Below are positions 33,701 through 42,763 of a stretch of 61,456 bases of DNA, piece after piece. Both the position numbers and the translations under genes were made by a program. Position 1 is the stretch's first letter, and the number at the start of each line of letters is the position of its first letter. A model generated the notes under the pieces. That model made no database searches. It saw only the letters and a program-made list of their open reading frames with translations, and had not been told where the DNA came from. The stretch comes from Clostridiaceae bacterium (GTDB taxonomy: Bacteria; Bacillota; Clostridia; Oscillospirales; Acutalibacteraceae), in NCBI GenBank assembly GCA_016292785.1, contig JAEDFL010000008.1, positions 1 to 61,456 on the forward strand, in the 5' to 3' direction.

Positions 33701-36700
33701 GAACGAGCTTATCCTCTGACGAGGACACAACGCTTATTCTGTCCGAAGCCTCCGAAACCCAACCCGTAGCCGAGTCAAAGGTGTAACCCTTTACCGTGGG
33801 AAGATTTGAGAGGGTAATCTGCGTTTCACTTGATGTTGTGAGCGTTTCAACAGAAGACCGGATCGGCAAGCCGTTCGGCTTATCCATATCGGTGATTTTC
33901 GCCGACTTTATTCCTGTTTCCTGTCCGAACGCAGAAGCGTTGCCGAAATATGTTGAAATCACAGTAGCCTTAACAAAGAGATCAATGTTTTCAGAGCTGA
34001 TCGTCTTTTCGTTATCAACAAAACCGATCACAACGCCTGCTTTTCCGTTTGAAGCGTCGGTATTGATCTGAGCCGCACAAACCGACTCGGAAACAACGGC
34101 TGAAGCTCCGTTGTAACTGCCCGATCCCTTAACAAGACCGATCAAACCGCCGACAACAGCATTTCCGCTGACCTTGCCGAGAATTTTTACATCATTGAAA
34201 GATACATTATTTACTGCACCTGCGCTGAGCTTGGCAACCAATCCTGCCGAAGCAACTGCATCCGCAGAAGCAAGGCACTCAACATTCGCAAAGGACTTTA
34301 TTCCGTTTGCGGAAAGTGCGCTCTCGCTGCCGGTGATTTCACCCACAACTCCTGCCGAAACAGCCGTTGACGTGATGACGGTCTCTGCGTCAATATAACA
34401 ATCCTTCAAAATTGCCGCTCCGCCTGCATTGTGGACGGCAAGAATACCTGCGGCAACCGTATTTGCATTTTCAGCCTTTACGGTTGAGCCGTAAACCTTG
34501 ATATTATTTACTGTGAGTTTTGCATCGGAAACCGACTTTCCGACAACCGCCGAAGCGATACCTGCTGTTACTTTCGTGTTTCTTACCTCGGCAGAGTCAA
34601 TAGCCGAGCCGAAGCTTGACGCTATTCCGCCGGCAACAAATGCAGAAGTGTGCGCAAGCGTTGAAATGTCAGAGCCGATCACCTTAACATCTGTGAGCGA
34701 AACCTCGCCCTTGCCTGCGGCAATACCGGAAATCTCGGATACACCCTTGAGCCTTGCATCGGCTACCGTTGCGTTCTTAACCGAGAAATTACCCTCGGCA
34801 AGACCGATTACACCGCCGACATATTCCGCACCGCCGAGTGTTATCTTTTCAATATAAATATCGCTAACCGAGCCGCCGCAGTTTACATGACCTGCAAAAG
34901 CGCCGACATAGTTCGCCTTTGAAATAACCGTGGAGCCGATAACATTTATATCGGTTGCGGTAAGATTACCCGAATCTGCCGAGCCTGCAATAATTCCGCT
35001 GTAAATACCGTCTGCGAAAACCTTGCTGTCGGAAACGGTGATGTTGTTAAGCTTTGTATTGCCGACGATCTGTCCTGCAAGAACAGCGGAATACAAGCCC
35101 TTTGTTTTCACTTCTGCGCCCGAGATAACAAGATTGCTGATCTCTGCGTTTTCAAGTGAGGCAAAAAGTCCCGACTTCGATGTTCCGTCGATCTTGAGAC
35201 CTGAGATTTTATGACCGTTGCCGTTGAGCTTTCCGCTGAACGGAGCAAGAGTTCCGCCGATCGGCTCAAACGAGCTGATAACCGACATATCAATATCCGA
35301 GTTCACAACAAAGCTTGAAGCGTTAAGCTCGGAAATATTTTCTCCGATATACGCAAAATCGTAAGCGGATGTGATGACGTAGTTGCCTGCGCCGTCCTTC
35401 TCAAGTCCGTTTGAAACATATACTGTTGTATAAAGACCTGTCTTTTTATTTGTAACGGTGACAGGGCAACCCTTGACGGTGATAACTCCGCTTGCACGGG
35501 TTACCTTGAGTACAAGCGTTCCGTTTTCCGCAGTCACCCTTGCATTAAGCTTTGCGAAATCACAGCTTACGGAATAATCCGCCGCCGACGAATTTACCAT
35601 GGACTTAACGGAGGGAACAACCGCAGTAAATTCTCCGCCGTTTCCTGTGAAGAATGCGGTTTCTCCGCTTTCAAAGCTCCACTCCATAAACTCCGACTTA
35701 TCAACAAAACCGTATTTTGTGAAATCAAGAGCAGTCTGTGCTCCCTTGTTGAGATAAATATTTGAAATCTGAGTATCCGTTGCCTTTATCGAAGCAAGGA
35801 ACAGATATTTGCCCGCTTCATTCTTGCCGGAAGCATAACAGTTTTCGATCGTAACATTTGAAGCGTTTACCGCACCGATAAAGCCTGCGGCATTGACCGC
35901 CTTGTTAGACGAGCCGATATTTACTGCCGCACCGCTGTTCGTTATCGTTGTACCGCTTCCGTTTACTTCTCCTGCCAATCCGCCGAAGGAGTCAACCTCA
36001 GCGGTAATATTGACCTCTGCCTTAACACGGCAATCATCGAGAACGCTTGCGCCGATAATCTCGCTGAACATTACACCGGATTTTTTGCCCGAAGCGTTAA
36101 ACTTTGAGCCGTCGGCAACAGTTACCGCTACATTTGAAGCCTTTACATCGAATGCCTTACCCAAGACCGCAGATGAAATATCCGACTTCGCAAGGAAGCT
36201 TATGTTTTTAACAGCTCCGAAGAGTTCGCTGAATACGGGAGAGGTGACGCTGATTGTGTGACCGTTTCCGTCAAGGCTTCCGTTGAAAGCAAATGCCGAG
36301 CCGCTTACGGAAAGATCCCTACCGAGCTTTGCGTAAATGCCGTGTGCATATCTGAGCAGATTGAAATCTGCCGAAGTGTCAATGACAAGCGGATCGGACT
36401 CAGTGCCCTTTCCGTCAGAGCTTGATGAAACAACAAGAACAGGCAGGCTGAAATACTGCGAAACTCTGAGGTCACCCGTTCCGATTGAGGATGGGAGAGC
36501 GATCTCTGCGGTGTAGCTGAGTCTGCCGACAGTACCGGCTGTTACGCCCTTAATTTTTGCTGAATCCGCTGTCGCAGATACGGTGATACCGTCGCCCGAC
36601 TTTGTAAAGCCTTCCTTGAAAGCAAGGCTCGCCTTACCCCAAGAAGCGGACAAATCGGAGGAAGAAACAGTTACCGTTTCTCCTGCCTTGACCGTCTTGA

Positions 36701-37925
36701 AGCGAAGCGTATCAATATCGTTAATATCCGTGCCGTAATCGGTAACAGAAGCAGTTCTTCCGCTTACTGCGCTCGACCAATAGCAATCCGTTAGCATATC
36801 AGAGGTTGCTCCCGAACCGACAAGTCCGTTGCCCGATGCCGAACAGCGAAGAGCAACAAGGATATAATTGTTTACAAATTTTGCACCCTTTGCGCCTGTA
36901 CCTGCAATTCCGCCGACGAAGTCACTTGTTTTGCCGCCGGTGACATTGCCCGAAGCAAAGCTGTTGGAAACCGTGCCGGAACCGGAGCCGACAATACCGC
37001 CGTAAACGGTTTTGCCCGAAAGGGACGGATTGATGAATGTGCCTATGTTGATTGCAGAAACACTCGTGAGCTTACCGCTGTTAAGTCCGGCAACAGCTCC
37101 GACTGTACCTGCCGCACTGATAGTGTGTGAAGAAGCCGAAGCTCCGCTTGCGCTTGTCTGAGTTCCGACAAGCTTAACATCACTGATTGTGCCTGAGTTC
37201 ACCGCCGTAACAATACCTGCGTATGCGGTGTTCTTCATCGAGAGTACGGGATAGTTAATCTCACAACCGGAGATTGTACCGTCATTCTCAGCAACAAGGA
37301 TTGCGCCGTTCTTTGCGTCCGTTGTAACGTTAACGGCGCACTTTTCAACAATAAGATTTTTAATTGTCGATCTGCTGTTGAGATAACCGAAGATCGCAAA
37401 GCTCTCACCCTTCGAGAATGTAACGTTAAGTCCCTTGAGCTTGTGTCCGTTACCGTCAAGAGAGAAGAAAACGTTATTTGACGCAGAACTGAGATTTTTG
37501 CTGACAGAAACAAGCGAACCTGTGTAAACCGAATTTGAAAGGAAATGCTCGGCCTTTACCTCGGAAAGGTCAATATCATCGGTAAGCACAAAGTATTTGT
37601 TTGCACTTGTTGTGGTGTTGATTTTTTCCTGCATTTTAAGGAGATCGGAAGCATCGGAAATCCTGTACGGATCGGAAGCTGTACCGCTTCCCTTTTCCTC
37701 GCTTACAAGCGTACCGCCCTCAGTTACAACCGTGGTTGCGGAAATTGCGCCGCCCTCCTGAGAAACAGCCGTGGAAGTGTTTTCTGTGGAGGAAGAGATT
37801 ACAGTTGTAGAGCCGGCAGTTGCACCGTCATTTACGGCAAACGATGCGGCAATACCGGTTGACGACAGCAACATTGCCGCACTGAGCAACGTTACCGCAA
37901 CCCTTTCTAATCTCCTTTTAATCAT
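30756..37925 (-). CDS. Giant secreted GLUG-repeat protein (2389 residues)
   Basis: A very large exported protein. The start at 37925 has GGAGG 7 bases upstream. The signal peptide is MIKRRLERVAVTLLSAAMLL and onwards. The body shows five modules, each opening with a G-x-G-[TN]-x-[SN][DE]P[YL]x[IV]-like line (about residues 78, 505, 847, 1450 and 1908). In each, a 'fix/Fall DDIDLS'-like strand and many GLUG motifs follow, for example YGGIVGSGSGTVSNSFASG near residue 310. GLUG repeats are predicted to fold as a right-handed beta-helix and occur in adhesins. No LPXTG, S-layer or choline-binding anchor is seen, and the C-terminus is a short beta-rich domain. It sits between the AAA/DUF2357 pair and the AWF-motif genes, so it may be the passenger or outer coat of the fibre. 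Confidence 0.85.
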   Translation of the reverse strand: MIKRRLERVAVTLLSAAMLLSSTGIAASFAVNDGATAGSTTVISSSTENTSTAVSQEGGAISATTVVTEGGTLVSEEKGSGTASDPYRISDASDLLKMQEKINTTTSANKYFVLTDDIDLSEVKAEHFLSNSVYTGSLVSVSKNLSSASNNVFFSLDGNGHKLKGLNVTFSKGESFAIFGYLNSRSTIKNLIVEKCAVNVTTDAKNGAILVAENDGTISGCEINYPVLSMKNTAYAGIVTAVNSGTISDVKLVGTQTSASGASASSHTISAAGTVGAVAGLNSGKLTSVSAINIGTFINPSLSGKTVYGGIVGSGSGTVSNSFASGNVTGGKTSDFVGGIAGTGAKGAKFVNNYILVALRCSASGNGLVGSGATSDMLTDCYWSSAVSGRTASVTDYGTDINDIDTLRFKTVKAGETVTVSSSDLSASWGKASLAFKEGFTKSGDGITVSATADSAKIKGVTAGTVGRLSYTAEIALPSSIGTGDLRVSQYFSLPVLVVSSSSDGKGTESDPLVIDTSADFNLLRYAHGIYAKLGRDLSVSGSAFAFNGSLDGNGHTISVTSPVFSELFGAVKNISFLAKSDISSAVLGKAFDVKASNVAVTVADGSKFNASGKKSGVMFSEIIGASVLDDCRVKAEVNITAEVDSFGGLAGEVNGSGTTITNSGAAVNIGSSNKAVNAAGFIGAVNASNVTIENCYASGKNEAGKYLFLASIKATDTQISNIYLNKGAQTALDFTKYGFVDKSEFMEWSFESGETAFFTGNGGEFTAVVPSVKSMVNSSAADYSVSCDFAKLNARVTAENGTLVLKVTRASGVITVKGCPVTVTNKKTGLYTTVYVSNGLEKDGAGNYVITSAYDFAYIGENISELNASSFVVNSDIDMSVISSFEPIGGTLAPFSGKLNGNGHKISGLKIDGTSKSGLFASLENAEISNLVISGAEVKTKGLYSAVLAGQIVGNTKLNNITVSDSKVFADGIYSGIIAGSADSGNLTATDINVIGSTVISKANYVGAFAGHVNCGGSVSDIYIEKITLGGAEYVGGVIGLAEGNFSVKNATVADARLKGVSEISGIAAGKGEVSLTDVKVIGSDISTLAHTSAFVAGGIASSFGSAIDSAEVRNTKVTAGIASAVVGKSVSDAKLTVNNIKVYGSTVKAENANTVAAGILAVHNAGGAAILKDCYIDAETVITSTAVSAGVVGEITGSESALSANGIKSFANVECLASADAVASAGLVAKLSAGAVNNVSFNDVKILGKVSGNAVVGGLIGLVKGSGSYNGASAVVSESVCAAQINTDASNGKAGVVIGFVDNEKTISSENIDLFVKATVISTYFGNASAFGQETGIKSAKITDMDKPNGLPIRSSVETLTTSSETQITLSNLPTVKGYTFDSATGWVSEASDRISVVSSSEDKLVLKAEHMADISIVAYYVLASDSEVRIPVHFAIKSNVRTPLKGEGTAENPYLIFNAYDLESVAYYDSLGKYFALAEDIGFKTSDFDFGGGFYNVGNGVVTIGNAESGFKGTFTGLYNGKVHSINGLKLSGNTFGGLFGATDGAVISDLVINNANVTGLNYAGVVVGSAKDTVIRNITINSSSAYSSEFGSTAGILIGTAENVTAENITISKSSASSTLSATSATVETAGGVAGVFSGKLSNIQLDGISVKSGTVAGGAVGSASDSDITGVAISGTVEGYEAGGIIGKLDDPVGTSVSGCYVSGTVKAEKLAAGAIAEVGSGLAKLEKPLISETVISAKAQAETSAAVIAQADISELSDSRTAKTEIISDVYYSSYQNDSVFGTQEINSFQNLKFTAVDLSAMKCVIDSTEKSFITLDGEKTVIADEDIVLSAGNGTYKSFELCGRRFDLVSAHSDPDGVLNYNAVESSINAVGTVDGAKLVFTYSDGLETAMSVSYSSLLSGFGTKSEPYRIGTADEFALMMQNGDRAGVYYLLTDDIDLSGLDSAESFAGILDGGNHVVYDFSGSSLFENVSGTVKNIGFVGFDIDGGNSESLGAVAGTLDGAVVENCVVIADINAYSKAQDAGIIAGRAINGTKIENCVTSGRVQGASLIAAGGLVGAAYNSQIDSTVSTAFVSVGGYAGGLVGEAEYTKLSNSIFGNMVKSSDGKSGNIAGRFAGTSSADNVLFDGSTATDRTAAFEGETDAMKEASTKALSAASVVGFSETSGYAVPAALNSTERSAKLATAVEFAAMTVKYISGMNVGTAMNYTDIKVPAEVNSNAVSVDRSNGLTITLMRNKDFASADNTIARYAEPSTENSVKVSYSVTDSTKDLGGKLIGVMLKSKHGSDSNSFSFFTEVGSETRDINYASVADGKLYVDLSLPTGYGYKVKATDSDGKSLKVKDMKNEGKLVEIGNSDSVTVSVEIVEAKPSWGIRSIWSVIGK

Positions 37926-38000
37926 AGTAAAACCTCCACTGTTTTTCAATGCGAAATCTCCACGGTGAAATCACATTGATATAACAATTAATGCTGATTT

Positions 38001-40220
38001 TTAGCCGTTTTTAGCCGCCTTGTCAGCCTTGAGCTTTTCCTCTTTGGCTTTGGCACGCTCTCTTGCAAGACGCTCCTGCTCTTTTGCCTTAGCTCTTGCC
38101 TTTTCACGGGCTATACGTTCTTTTTCTTTCGCTCTTTCCTTTGCCGCTTTTTCCTGAGCCTTGATTTTTTCACGGGCAATTCGCTCTTTTTCCTTAGCCT
38201 TTTCTTTGGCTATGCGCTGTTTTTCAGCTTCGGCGGCTCTCATCTTGGCAATTCGCTCTTTCTCTTTAGCCTTTGCCTTTTCCTTTGCCACTCTCTCTTT
38301 TTCCTTAGCCTTTTCACGGGCAATTCGTTCTTTTTCGGCCTGAGCCGCTTTTTCTGCGGCGGCTTTCTCTTTTGCTTTTTCCTTGGCTATGCGATCTTTT
38401 TCGGCCTGTGCGGCTTTAGCGGCGGCCTCTTTCTCTTTAGCCTTTTCTTTGGCAAGTCGTTCTTTCTCCTTTGCCTTTTCTTTGGCTATGCGATCCTTTT
38501 CGGCCTGCGCAGCCTTTGCAGCGGCAGCTTTTTCTTTTGCCTTTTCCTTAGCTATGCGATCTTTTTCAGCCTGTGCAGCCTTTGCGGCGGCAGCTTTCTG
38601 CTTAGCTTTTTCTTTGGCAAGTCGTTCTTTCTCTGCCTGAGCCGCTCTCGCTTTGGCGATCGCCTCTTTTTCTCTCTGTTTTGCTGCGGCTGCCTTTTCC
38701 TTGGCTTTCTGAGCGGCAAGCTCTTTTGCCTTGCGCTCCTTTTCTTTAGCCTTAGCTTTTGCAGCCTTTTCCTTTTCTATCTGAGCGAGCTTAGCGGCCT
38801 TTTCTCTTGCTATGCGCATTTCTTCACGTTGCTTTTCTTTTGCAATACGAGCCTCTTCCTGCGCCTTGAGCTTTGCCGCTCTCTCTTTTTCTTTTCTTGC
38901 TTTTTCTTTTGCGAGAGCCTTTTCCTTTGCAATTCGTGCTCTCTCTCTTTCTTTCTCCCTCTTGAGTCTCTGCTTTTCTTTCTCTTTCTCTTTTCTTGCC
39001 CTCTCTTTTTCTCGGGCAATGCGGCGGCGCTCCATCTCTTTTTCGTGAGCGATCTGCGCCTTGATCTTGTCTTCGATAGCCTTTTTGCGAGCGTTTTCGG
39101 AGTCCAAAGCACGCTGAATAGCTTCCTGAATCTTCTTTTCGCCCTCAATCTTCTTGCGGCTGACACGCCTGATCTCATCGACAAAGACACGCTGAATCTC
39201 AACTTCCTCCATGTCATAGTCCATAACAAGCTCCTCGGCAAGTCGCTTGAGAAGTTTTGGCTTCAGCTTACGTTTTTTCTGTTTGCCGACAGCGTCCTCG
39301 GAAAGGGTGTTCGCTTTGAGCATCATATAGTTCATGGCAACCATCCGATTGAGCTCCTGCATATATTCGGCGTTGACCATATCGTTTGATTCTTTGACCG
39401 TTATTTCATAGCCCAACTCGTCATAGGACTGGATAAACTGCCACAGCTTCAGGCAGGCTCTGAAATTCGGGTTCTTCTGAATAGCGTTCGTTCTCATAAT
39501 GGGAGGTCTTACGGGAACGCAGTTTCTCAGCTCCTTCATAAATGACGAGTGAGCGTATTCGTTGATAATTTTCTTAACTCTCTCGATACGCTGAAAAGCC
39601 GTTGCGTTCTCTCCGTCCGGACCGGCATGGTCATCAAGCTCTCCGCCGGCGGACTGAGCCGAAACCTCAAGCTTATACTGCACCTTTTCACGTCCGCGTT
39701 TAAAATCGCTCTCCATCTTCAGGGACGCCATATTATCATCATCGGAAATATTGAACAGAACATCGTATCTGACATCAATAAATCTTACAAGGTTTTGCAT
39801 GAGGGTGAAAACAAATCTGTTTTCATAAACCTCGTAGCTTTCCTCACGGAAAACGTTGAGGATCTGGTTCGGTGTAACATCGTCGCCCTCAACCTTTGCG
39901 ATCATATTGGTATGCTGGGCAAGGTGGCGGATAGATTCGTTTGTGATCTTTCTCGCACGCTCAATCGGTACGATTTCCTCCTCCTGAACGATGAACTTTC
40001 TCGGAACACGGATAATATTGTCAAGGGGAATGATACACGCTTCGATCTCCTCAACCCATCTGAGGTCGATCTTCTTTTCAAAATATCTGTTGAACAAGGA
40101 ATAGCTGTTCGTGCCGCTCTTGATAGCGGTGTCCATCTCGTCATAGAACTCGTTATCCGTAGTTGCAGAGGCGAGATGATCCTTGTATTCAAGATATAAT
40201 TCAAGATACGATTTGTTCAT
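38001..40220 (-). CDS. DUF2357-like protein with long Lys/Glu/Ala helical tail
   Basis: A 739-residue protein in two parts. Residues 1 to about 390 resemble the DUF2357 domain found beside McrB-like ATPases: ITNESIRHLAQHTNMI, then FREESYEVYENRFVFTLMQN and a PPIMRTNAIQKNPNF block. The rest is an almost pure Lys/Glu/Ala/Arg tract of about 350 residues with units such as AKAAQAEKDRIAKEKAKEK. It is expected to be a long single helix or coiled coil. No PD-(D/E)xK or other nuclease motif is seen after DUF2357, unlike restriction partners. The start is the ATG at 40220 (AAAGGGGA upstream); the TTG at 40241 is too close to it. It lies 44 bases after the ATPase gene, so the two probably act together. 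Confidence 0.75.
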   Translation of the reverse strand: MNKSYLELYLEYKDHLASATTDNEFYDEMDTAIKSGTNSYSLFNRYFEKKIDLRWVEEIEACIIPLDNIIRVPRKFIVQEEEIVPIERARKITNESIRHLAQHTNMIAKVEGDDVTPNQILNVFREESYEVYENRFVFTLMQNLVRFIDVRYDVLFNISDDDNMASLKMESDFKRGREKVQYKLEVSAQSAGGELDDHAGPDGENATAFQRIERVKKIINEYAHSSFMKELRNCVPVRPPIMRTNAIQKNPNFRACLKLWQFIQSYDELGYEITVKESNDMVNAEYMQELNRMVAMNYMMLKANTLSEDAVGKQKKRKLKPKLLKRLAEELVMDYDMEEVEIQRVFVDEIRRVSRKKIEGEKKIQEAIQRALDSENARKKAIEDKIKAQIAHEKEMERRRIAREKERARKEKEKEKQRLKREKERERARIAKEKALAKEKARKEKERAAKLKAQEEARIAKEKQREEMRIAREKAAKLAQIEKEKAAKAKAKEKERKAKELAAQKAKEKAAAAKQREKEAIAKARAAQAEKERLAKEKAKQKAAAAKAAQAEKDRIAKEKAKEKAAAAKAAQAEKDRIAKEKAKEKERLAKEKAKEKEAAAKAAQAEKDRIAKEKAKEKAAAEKAAQAEKERIAREKAKEKERVAKEKAKAKEKERIAKMRAAEAEKQRIAKEKAKEKERIAREKIKAQEKAAKERAKEKERIAREKARAKAKEQERLARERAKAKEEKLKADKAAKNG
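38160..38650 (-). repeat. Tandem repeats of about 66 bases coding the Lys/Glu/Ala tail
   Basis: Within the DUF2357-like gene a unit of about 22 codons (AAAKAAQAEKDRIAKEKAKEK) recurs at least four times with few base changes. It is flanked by shorter degenerate copies. Near-identity at DNA level suggests recent expansion by recombination. Confidence 0.7.
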
Positions 40221-40264
40221 TAAATATGTCCCCTTTGACAAAAGTTATAATAACGGCTTCGGGA

Positions 40265-41821
40265 TTACATAAGTCTCTTGAGAAGCTGAAGATATTCTTT
40301 ACACTCGTTCATGTTAGCCTTACCGAAGTGCTTATTGAGGTATGTAACCAATCCGTCGATCTCATCACGAATGAAGGAAAGGTTCAAGCTTTCAAACTTA
40401 CGGAAAACCTTCTTTGCGAGTACGAAGTCGATACCGTCGATCTCAGTTCCGCCGCAGCCTACATAAGCAGGAACAAATTCCTTGAGCTGCTTAACAATAC
40501 GGTTACCGAAAGCAAGACGGAAGTGTTCGATAACATAATCGTCCAGCTCCTCGATCTTCTTGAGGTTTTCTTCGGATACTTTATATTTGGTCTGGCACTC
40601 AAGGAACATTCCCTCAAGATGCTTATAGCTGAGGTTGAGCTCCTCGGTGTAGGGAGCCTCAAAGAATTTACCCTTACTGTTGAGGTCGATGGGAATAGCA
40701 CGGTCGTAAACCTTATCGGAAACGGCGAATGTCGAGTCGTCGTTGTTGATTGTACCGATGTACCACATATTTTCGGGAAGCTTGAGCTTACCGTCGATAA
40801 CGTGCTTCGGGTCGGTCGGCCATACACTCGGAACAAGGGAAACAACCCACTCATCTCGTGACGGCATTTCGAGGATTGAAAGAAGCTCTGCGAAGTAATA
40901 CTCAACACGGGCGATGTTCATCTCGTCAAGAACGGTTATGAAAATTTCCTCTTTAAAGGTTGCTTCATACATCTTCTTGAGAACTTCTGTTTCGTTGAAA
41001 CGCTTTGTAAACTCGTTAAAGTAACCGAAGATCTCGGTACGGTCACGCCATGACGGCTGAACCGATGCGATAGTAACCGGATTTCTGAGGAACTTACCCC
41101 AAGCATAAGCAAGGGATGTTTTACCTGTACCGGAAATACCCTGGAGAATGATAAGTCTTGTTGAGGCAAAAGCCGAAAGGAACAATCTGATGATTTTGAT
41201 TTCGTAGAAAAGTCCGAGACGTGAGCAGGCGAAGTTTCTGAATCTTTCGCAGATCTCGGGAAGTGTGATCTCGTTGTCAAAGTCGGGAGCAACGTAGTTT
41301 TCAAGCTCAAGGTCAACCTGAGTACACTTGTAGAAACGGCTGTAATCATCGGCTGTCTTGTCGACCTCGCCGTCCTTCTTTTCTTCGCCGCCTTCTTCCG
41401 AAGTCTGACCTTCCTCAACGAACGGGCTTTCGCCGGGATTAAGACCGAGCTGGGAAACCTTCATTGCAAGAATTCTTTCTTTCTCGGAATTGAGCTTGAT
41501 TACCTCACGGTTGAGGTTGCCTACCTCAAGAAGAAGCTCTTCCTGATCAACAAGAGTCTTTCTGACTCTGACATATTTCTTGATAAGCACAACGGCAAGG
41601 ATAACGATTGCCGCAAGAACCGCTACCGTTGCAATTACGGCAACGATGGCAAGAAGCCAATCAACGATCGTGAACTTGCCCGACCAAGCCTTAAAGATCT
41701 TTATGTACTGCGGAACGTTAAAGATATTGGCAATACCTAAGCCGATACCTTTAAAAATACCCCAAACACCTTTTACGAAAAACTGGTTTAAAAATTCTGC
41801 AAGGAATTTTGTGATTGTCAT
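40265..41821 (-). CDS. Membrane-anchored McrB-like AAA+ ATPase
   Basis: A 518-residue protein. The first about 50 residues are amphipathic. A membrane helix follows (LLAIVAVIATVAVLAAIVIL), then a basic and coiled stretch and an acidic linker (EEGGEEKKDGEVDKT). The C-terminal 320 residues are an AAA+ domain of the McrB/dynein-related (AAA_5) kind: Walker A ILQGISGTGKTS (K234), Walker B VLDEMN (D299), sensor GTINNDDST and an arginine-finger-like YDRAIP. Soluble McrB relatives power DNA restriction. Here the membrane helix and the setting in an export operon point to another task. The ATG at 41821 has GAGGG 8 bases upstream; the GTG at 41830 is less likely. Confidence 0.82.
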   Translation of the reverse strand: MTITKFLAEFLNQFFVKGVWGIFKGIGLGIANIFNVPQYIKIFKAWSGKFTIVDWLLAIVAVIATVAVLAAIVILAVVLIKKYVRVRKTLVDQEELLLEVGNLNREVIKLNSEKERILAMKVSQLGLNPGESPFVEEGQTSEEGGEEKKDGEVDKTADDYSRFYKCTQVDLELENYVAPDFDNEITLPEICERFRNFACSRLGLFYEIKIIRLFLSAFASTRLIILQGISGTGKTSLAYAWGKFLRNPVTIASVQPSWRDRTEIFGYFNEFTKRFNETEVLKKMYEATFKEEIFITVLDEMNIARVEYYFAELLSILEMPSRDEWVVSLVPSVWPTDPKHVIDGKLKLPENMWYIGTINNDDSTFAVSDKVYDRAIPIDLNSKGKFFEAPYTEELNLSYKHLEGMFLECQTKYKVSEENLKKIEELDDYVIEHFRLAFGNRIVKQLKEFVPAYVGCGGTEIDGIDFVLAKKVFRKFESLNLSFIRDEIDGLVTYLNKHFGKANMNECKEYLQLLKRLM

Positions 41822-41870
41822 TTCGGTCACCCTCTGTTTTTAGATTGTTTTATATGCTATGAGTTGAATG

Positions 41871-42590
41871 TCATTTTTCTTCGTTCTGAGAGTTTTCTTG
41901 ATTCTGCTGAGCAAGATATTCCTCGATAACACGCTTTTTGGATTCTTCATCGAGGCTTTCTGCCTTGGCTGTCATAAACATTGAAATCAGCTTATAAATC
42001 TGCCAGATGAAGAACAGTGCAAGCGGAATGATAATACATATCATAAATCCTGTTCGGCTTTGCAGGAAACTCAGTGCGGAGCCGAAGTTTGCAATCTTCA
42101 TTCCGGTGAGCTTGTTTCCGTTTGCATCAATTCCCGAATTGACCTGCTTTGCAATAACCTCATCGGGAAGGACGGTGTAGGTATCCTCCATACCGACTGC
42201 ATCACCCATAGTAATGAAAGCGTAGACCGAGCCGTCGGCAGCGTATTCGATATCCTTTATTCTATGGGTATTGTAGCCTCTGATCTTCTTTCCGGGCTGT
42301 TCGGCTTCAATGACGGTGGTATATGTAATTACATCGCCGATTTTCAGCGCTTCGGGATCCTTAACCTCCTTGGAGATTATCAGATCACCTGTTCCGAATC
42401 CCGACGCTTCGCCGGAGTCCATTGAATCAGACTGAACCGCAAACGGAGTATATCCGAGCACGTTTCCTATTCCCATGTCCGAATTTTTTGAGGTGAAGGT
42501 CATAACCGTGATAATGATAGCTATTATAATAATTATAATAAGCAATATATCGGAAATGACGCCCCAAATGCTTTTCCCTTTTTCGTTCAT
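41871..42590 (-). CDS. SipW-like signal peptidase I (upstream copy)
   Basis: A 239-residue signal peptidase, the largest of the four in the locus. An N-terminal helix rich in Ile (DILLIIIIIIAIIITVMTF) precedes FAVQSDSMDSGE with the catalytic Ser (S55). KIGDVITYT and YNTHRIKDI with the catalytic His (H108) follow. The third box is MGDAVGMEDTY, where other copies have TKGDAN. A C-terminal helix and a Gln/Glu-rich cytoplasmic tail end it. It follows the AWF-motif gene at 42764 across a strong hairpin, and is probably its processing enzyme. Confidence 0.88.
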   Translation of the reverse strand: MNEKGKSIWGVISDILLIIIIIIAIIITVMTFTSKNSDMGIGNVLGYTPFAVQSDSMDSGEASGFGTGDLIISKEVKDPEALKIGDVITYTTVIEAEQPGKKIRGYNTHRIKDIEYAADGSVYAFITMGDAVGMEDTYTVLPDEVIAKQVNSGIDANGNKLTGMKIANFGSALSFLQSRTGFMICIIIPLALFFIWQIYKLISMFMTAKAESLDEESKKRVIEEYLAQQNQENSQNEEK

Positions 42591-42684
42591 TTACAACATT
42601 CACTCCTGTATTTTTTTACCTAAAAAGGTCATCTGCCGGTACAGCGGACTGTGCAGACAGATCGCCTTTTCAGCTCAGGGTCAC

Positions 42685-42710
42685 GGGTGACGCCTTTTCG
42701 GGCGTCACCC
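42685..42710 (-). other. Strong hairpin between the major secreted-protein gene and its peptidase
   Basis: GGGTGACGCC and GGCGTCACCC form a perfect 10-bp stem with a 6-base loop. No T run follows on the minus strand, so it is not a standard terminator. It may protect the upstream mRNA or reduce read-through, giving more fibre subunit than peptidase. Confidence 0.6.
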
Positions 42711-42763
42711 TCCCAAGTGACGGGTTGATTTTCGATAAAACCTATGTACCTTAAAAAGACGGT

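Noticed and set aside
30756..37925. Sortase-anchored surface protein
   Set aside because: No LPXTG-like motif with hydrophobic tail is seen at the C-terminus, and no sortase gene is in the window.
38001..41821. A type IV restriction or anti-phage McrBC module
   Set aside because: The ATPase has a membrane helix, the partner shows no nuclease motif, and both lie inside an export operon. Defence remains possible but is not the best reading.
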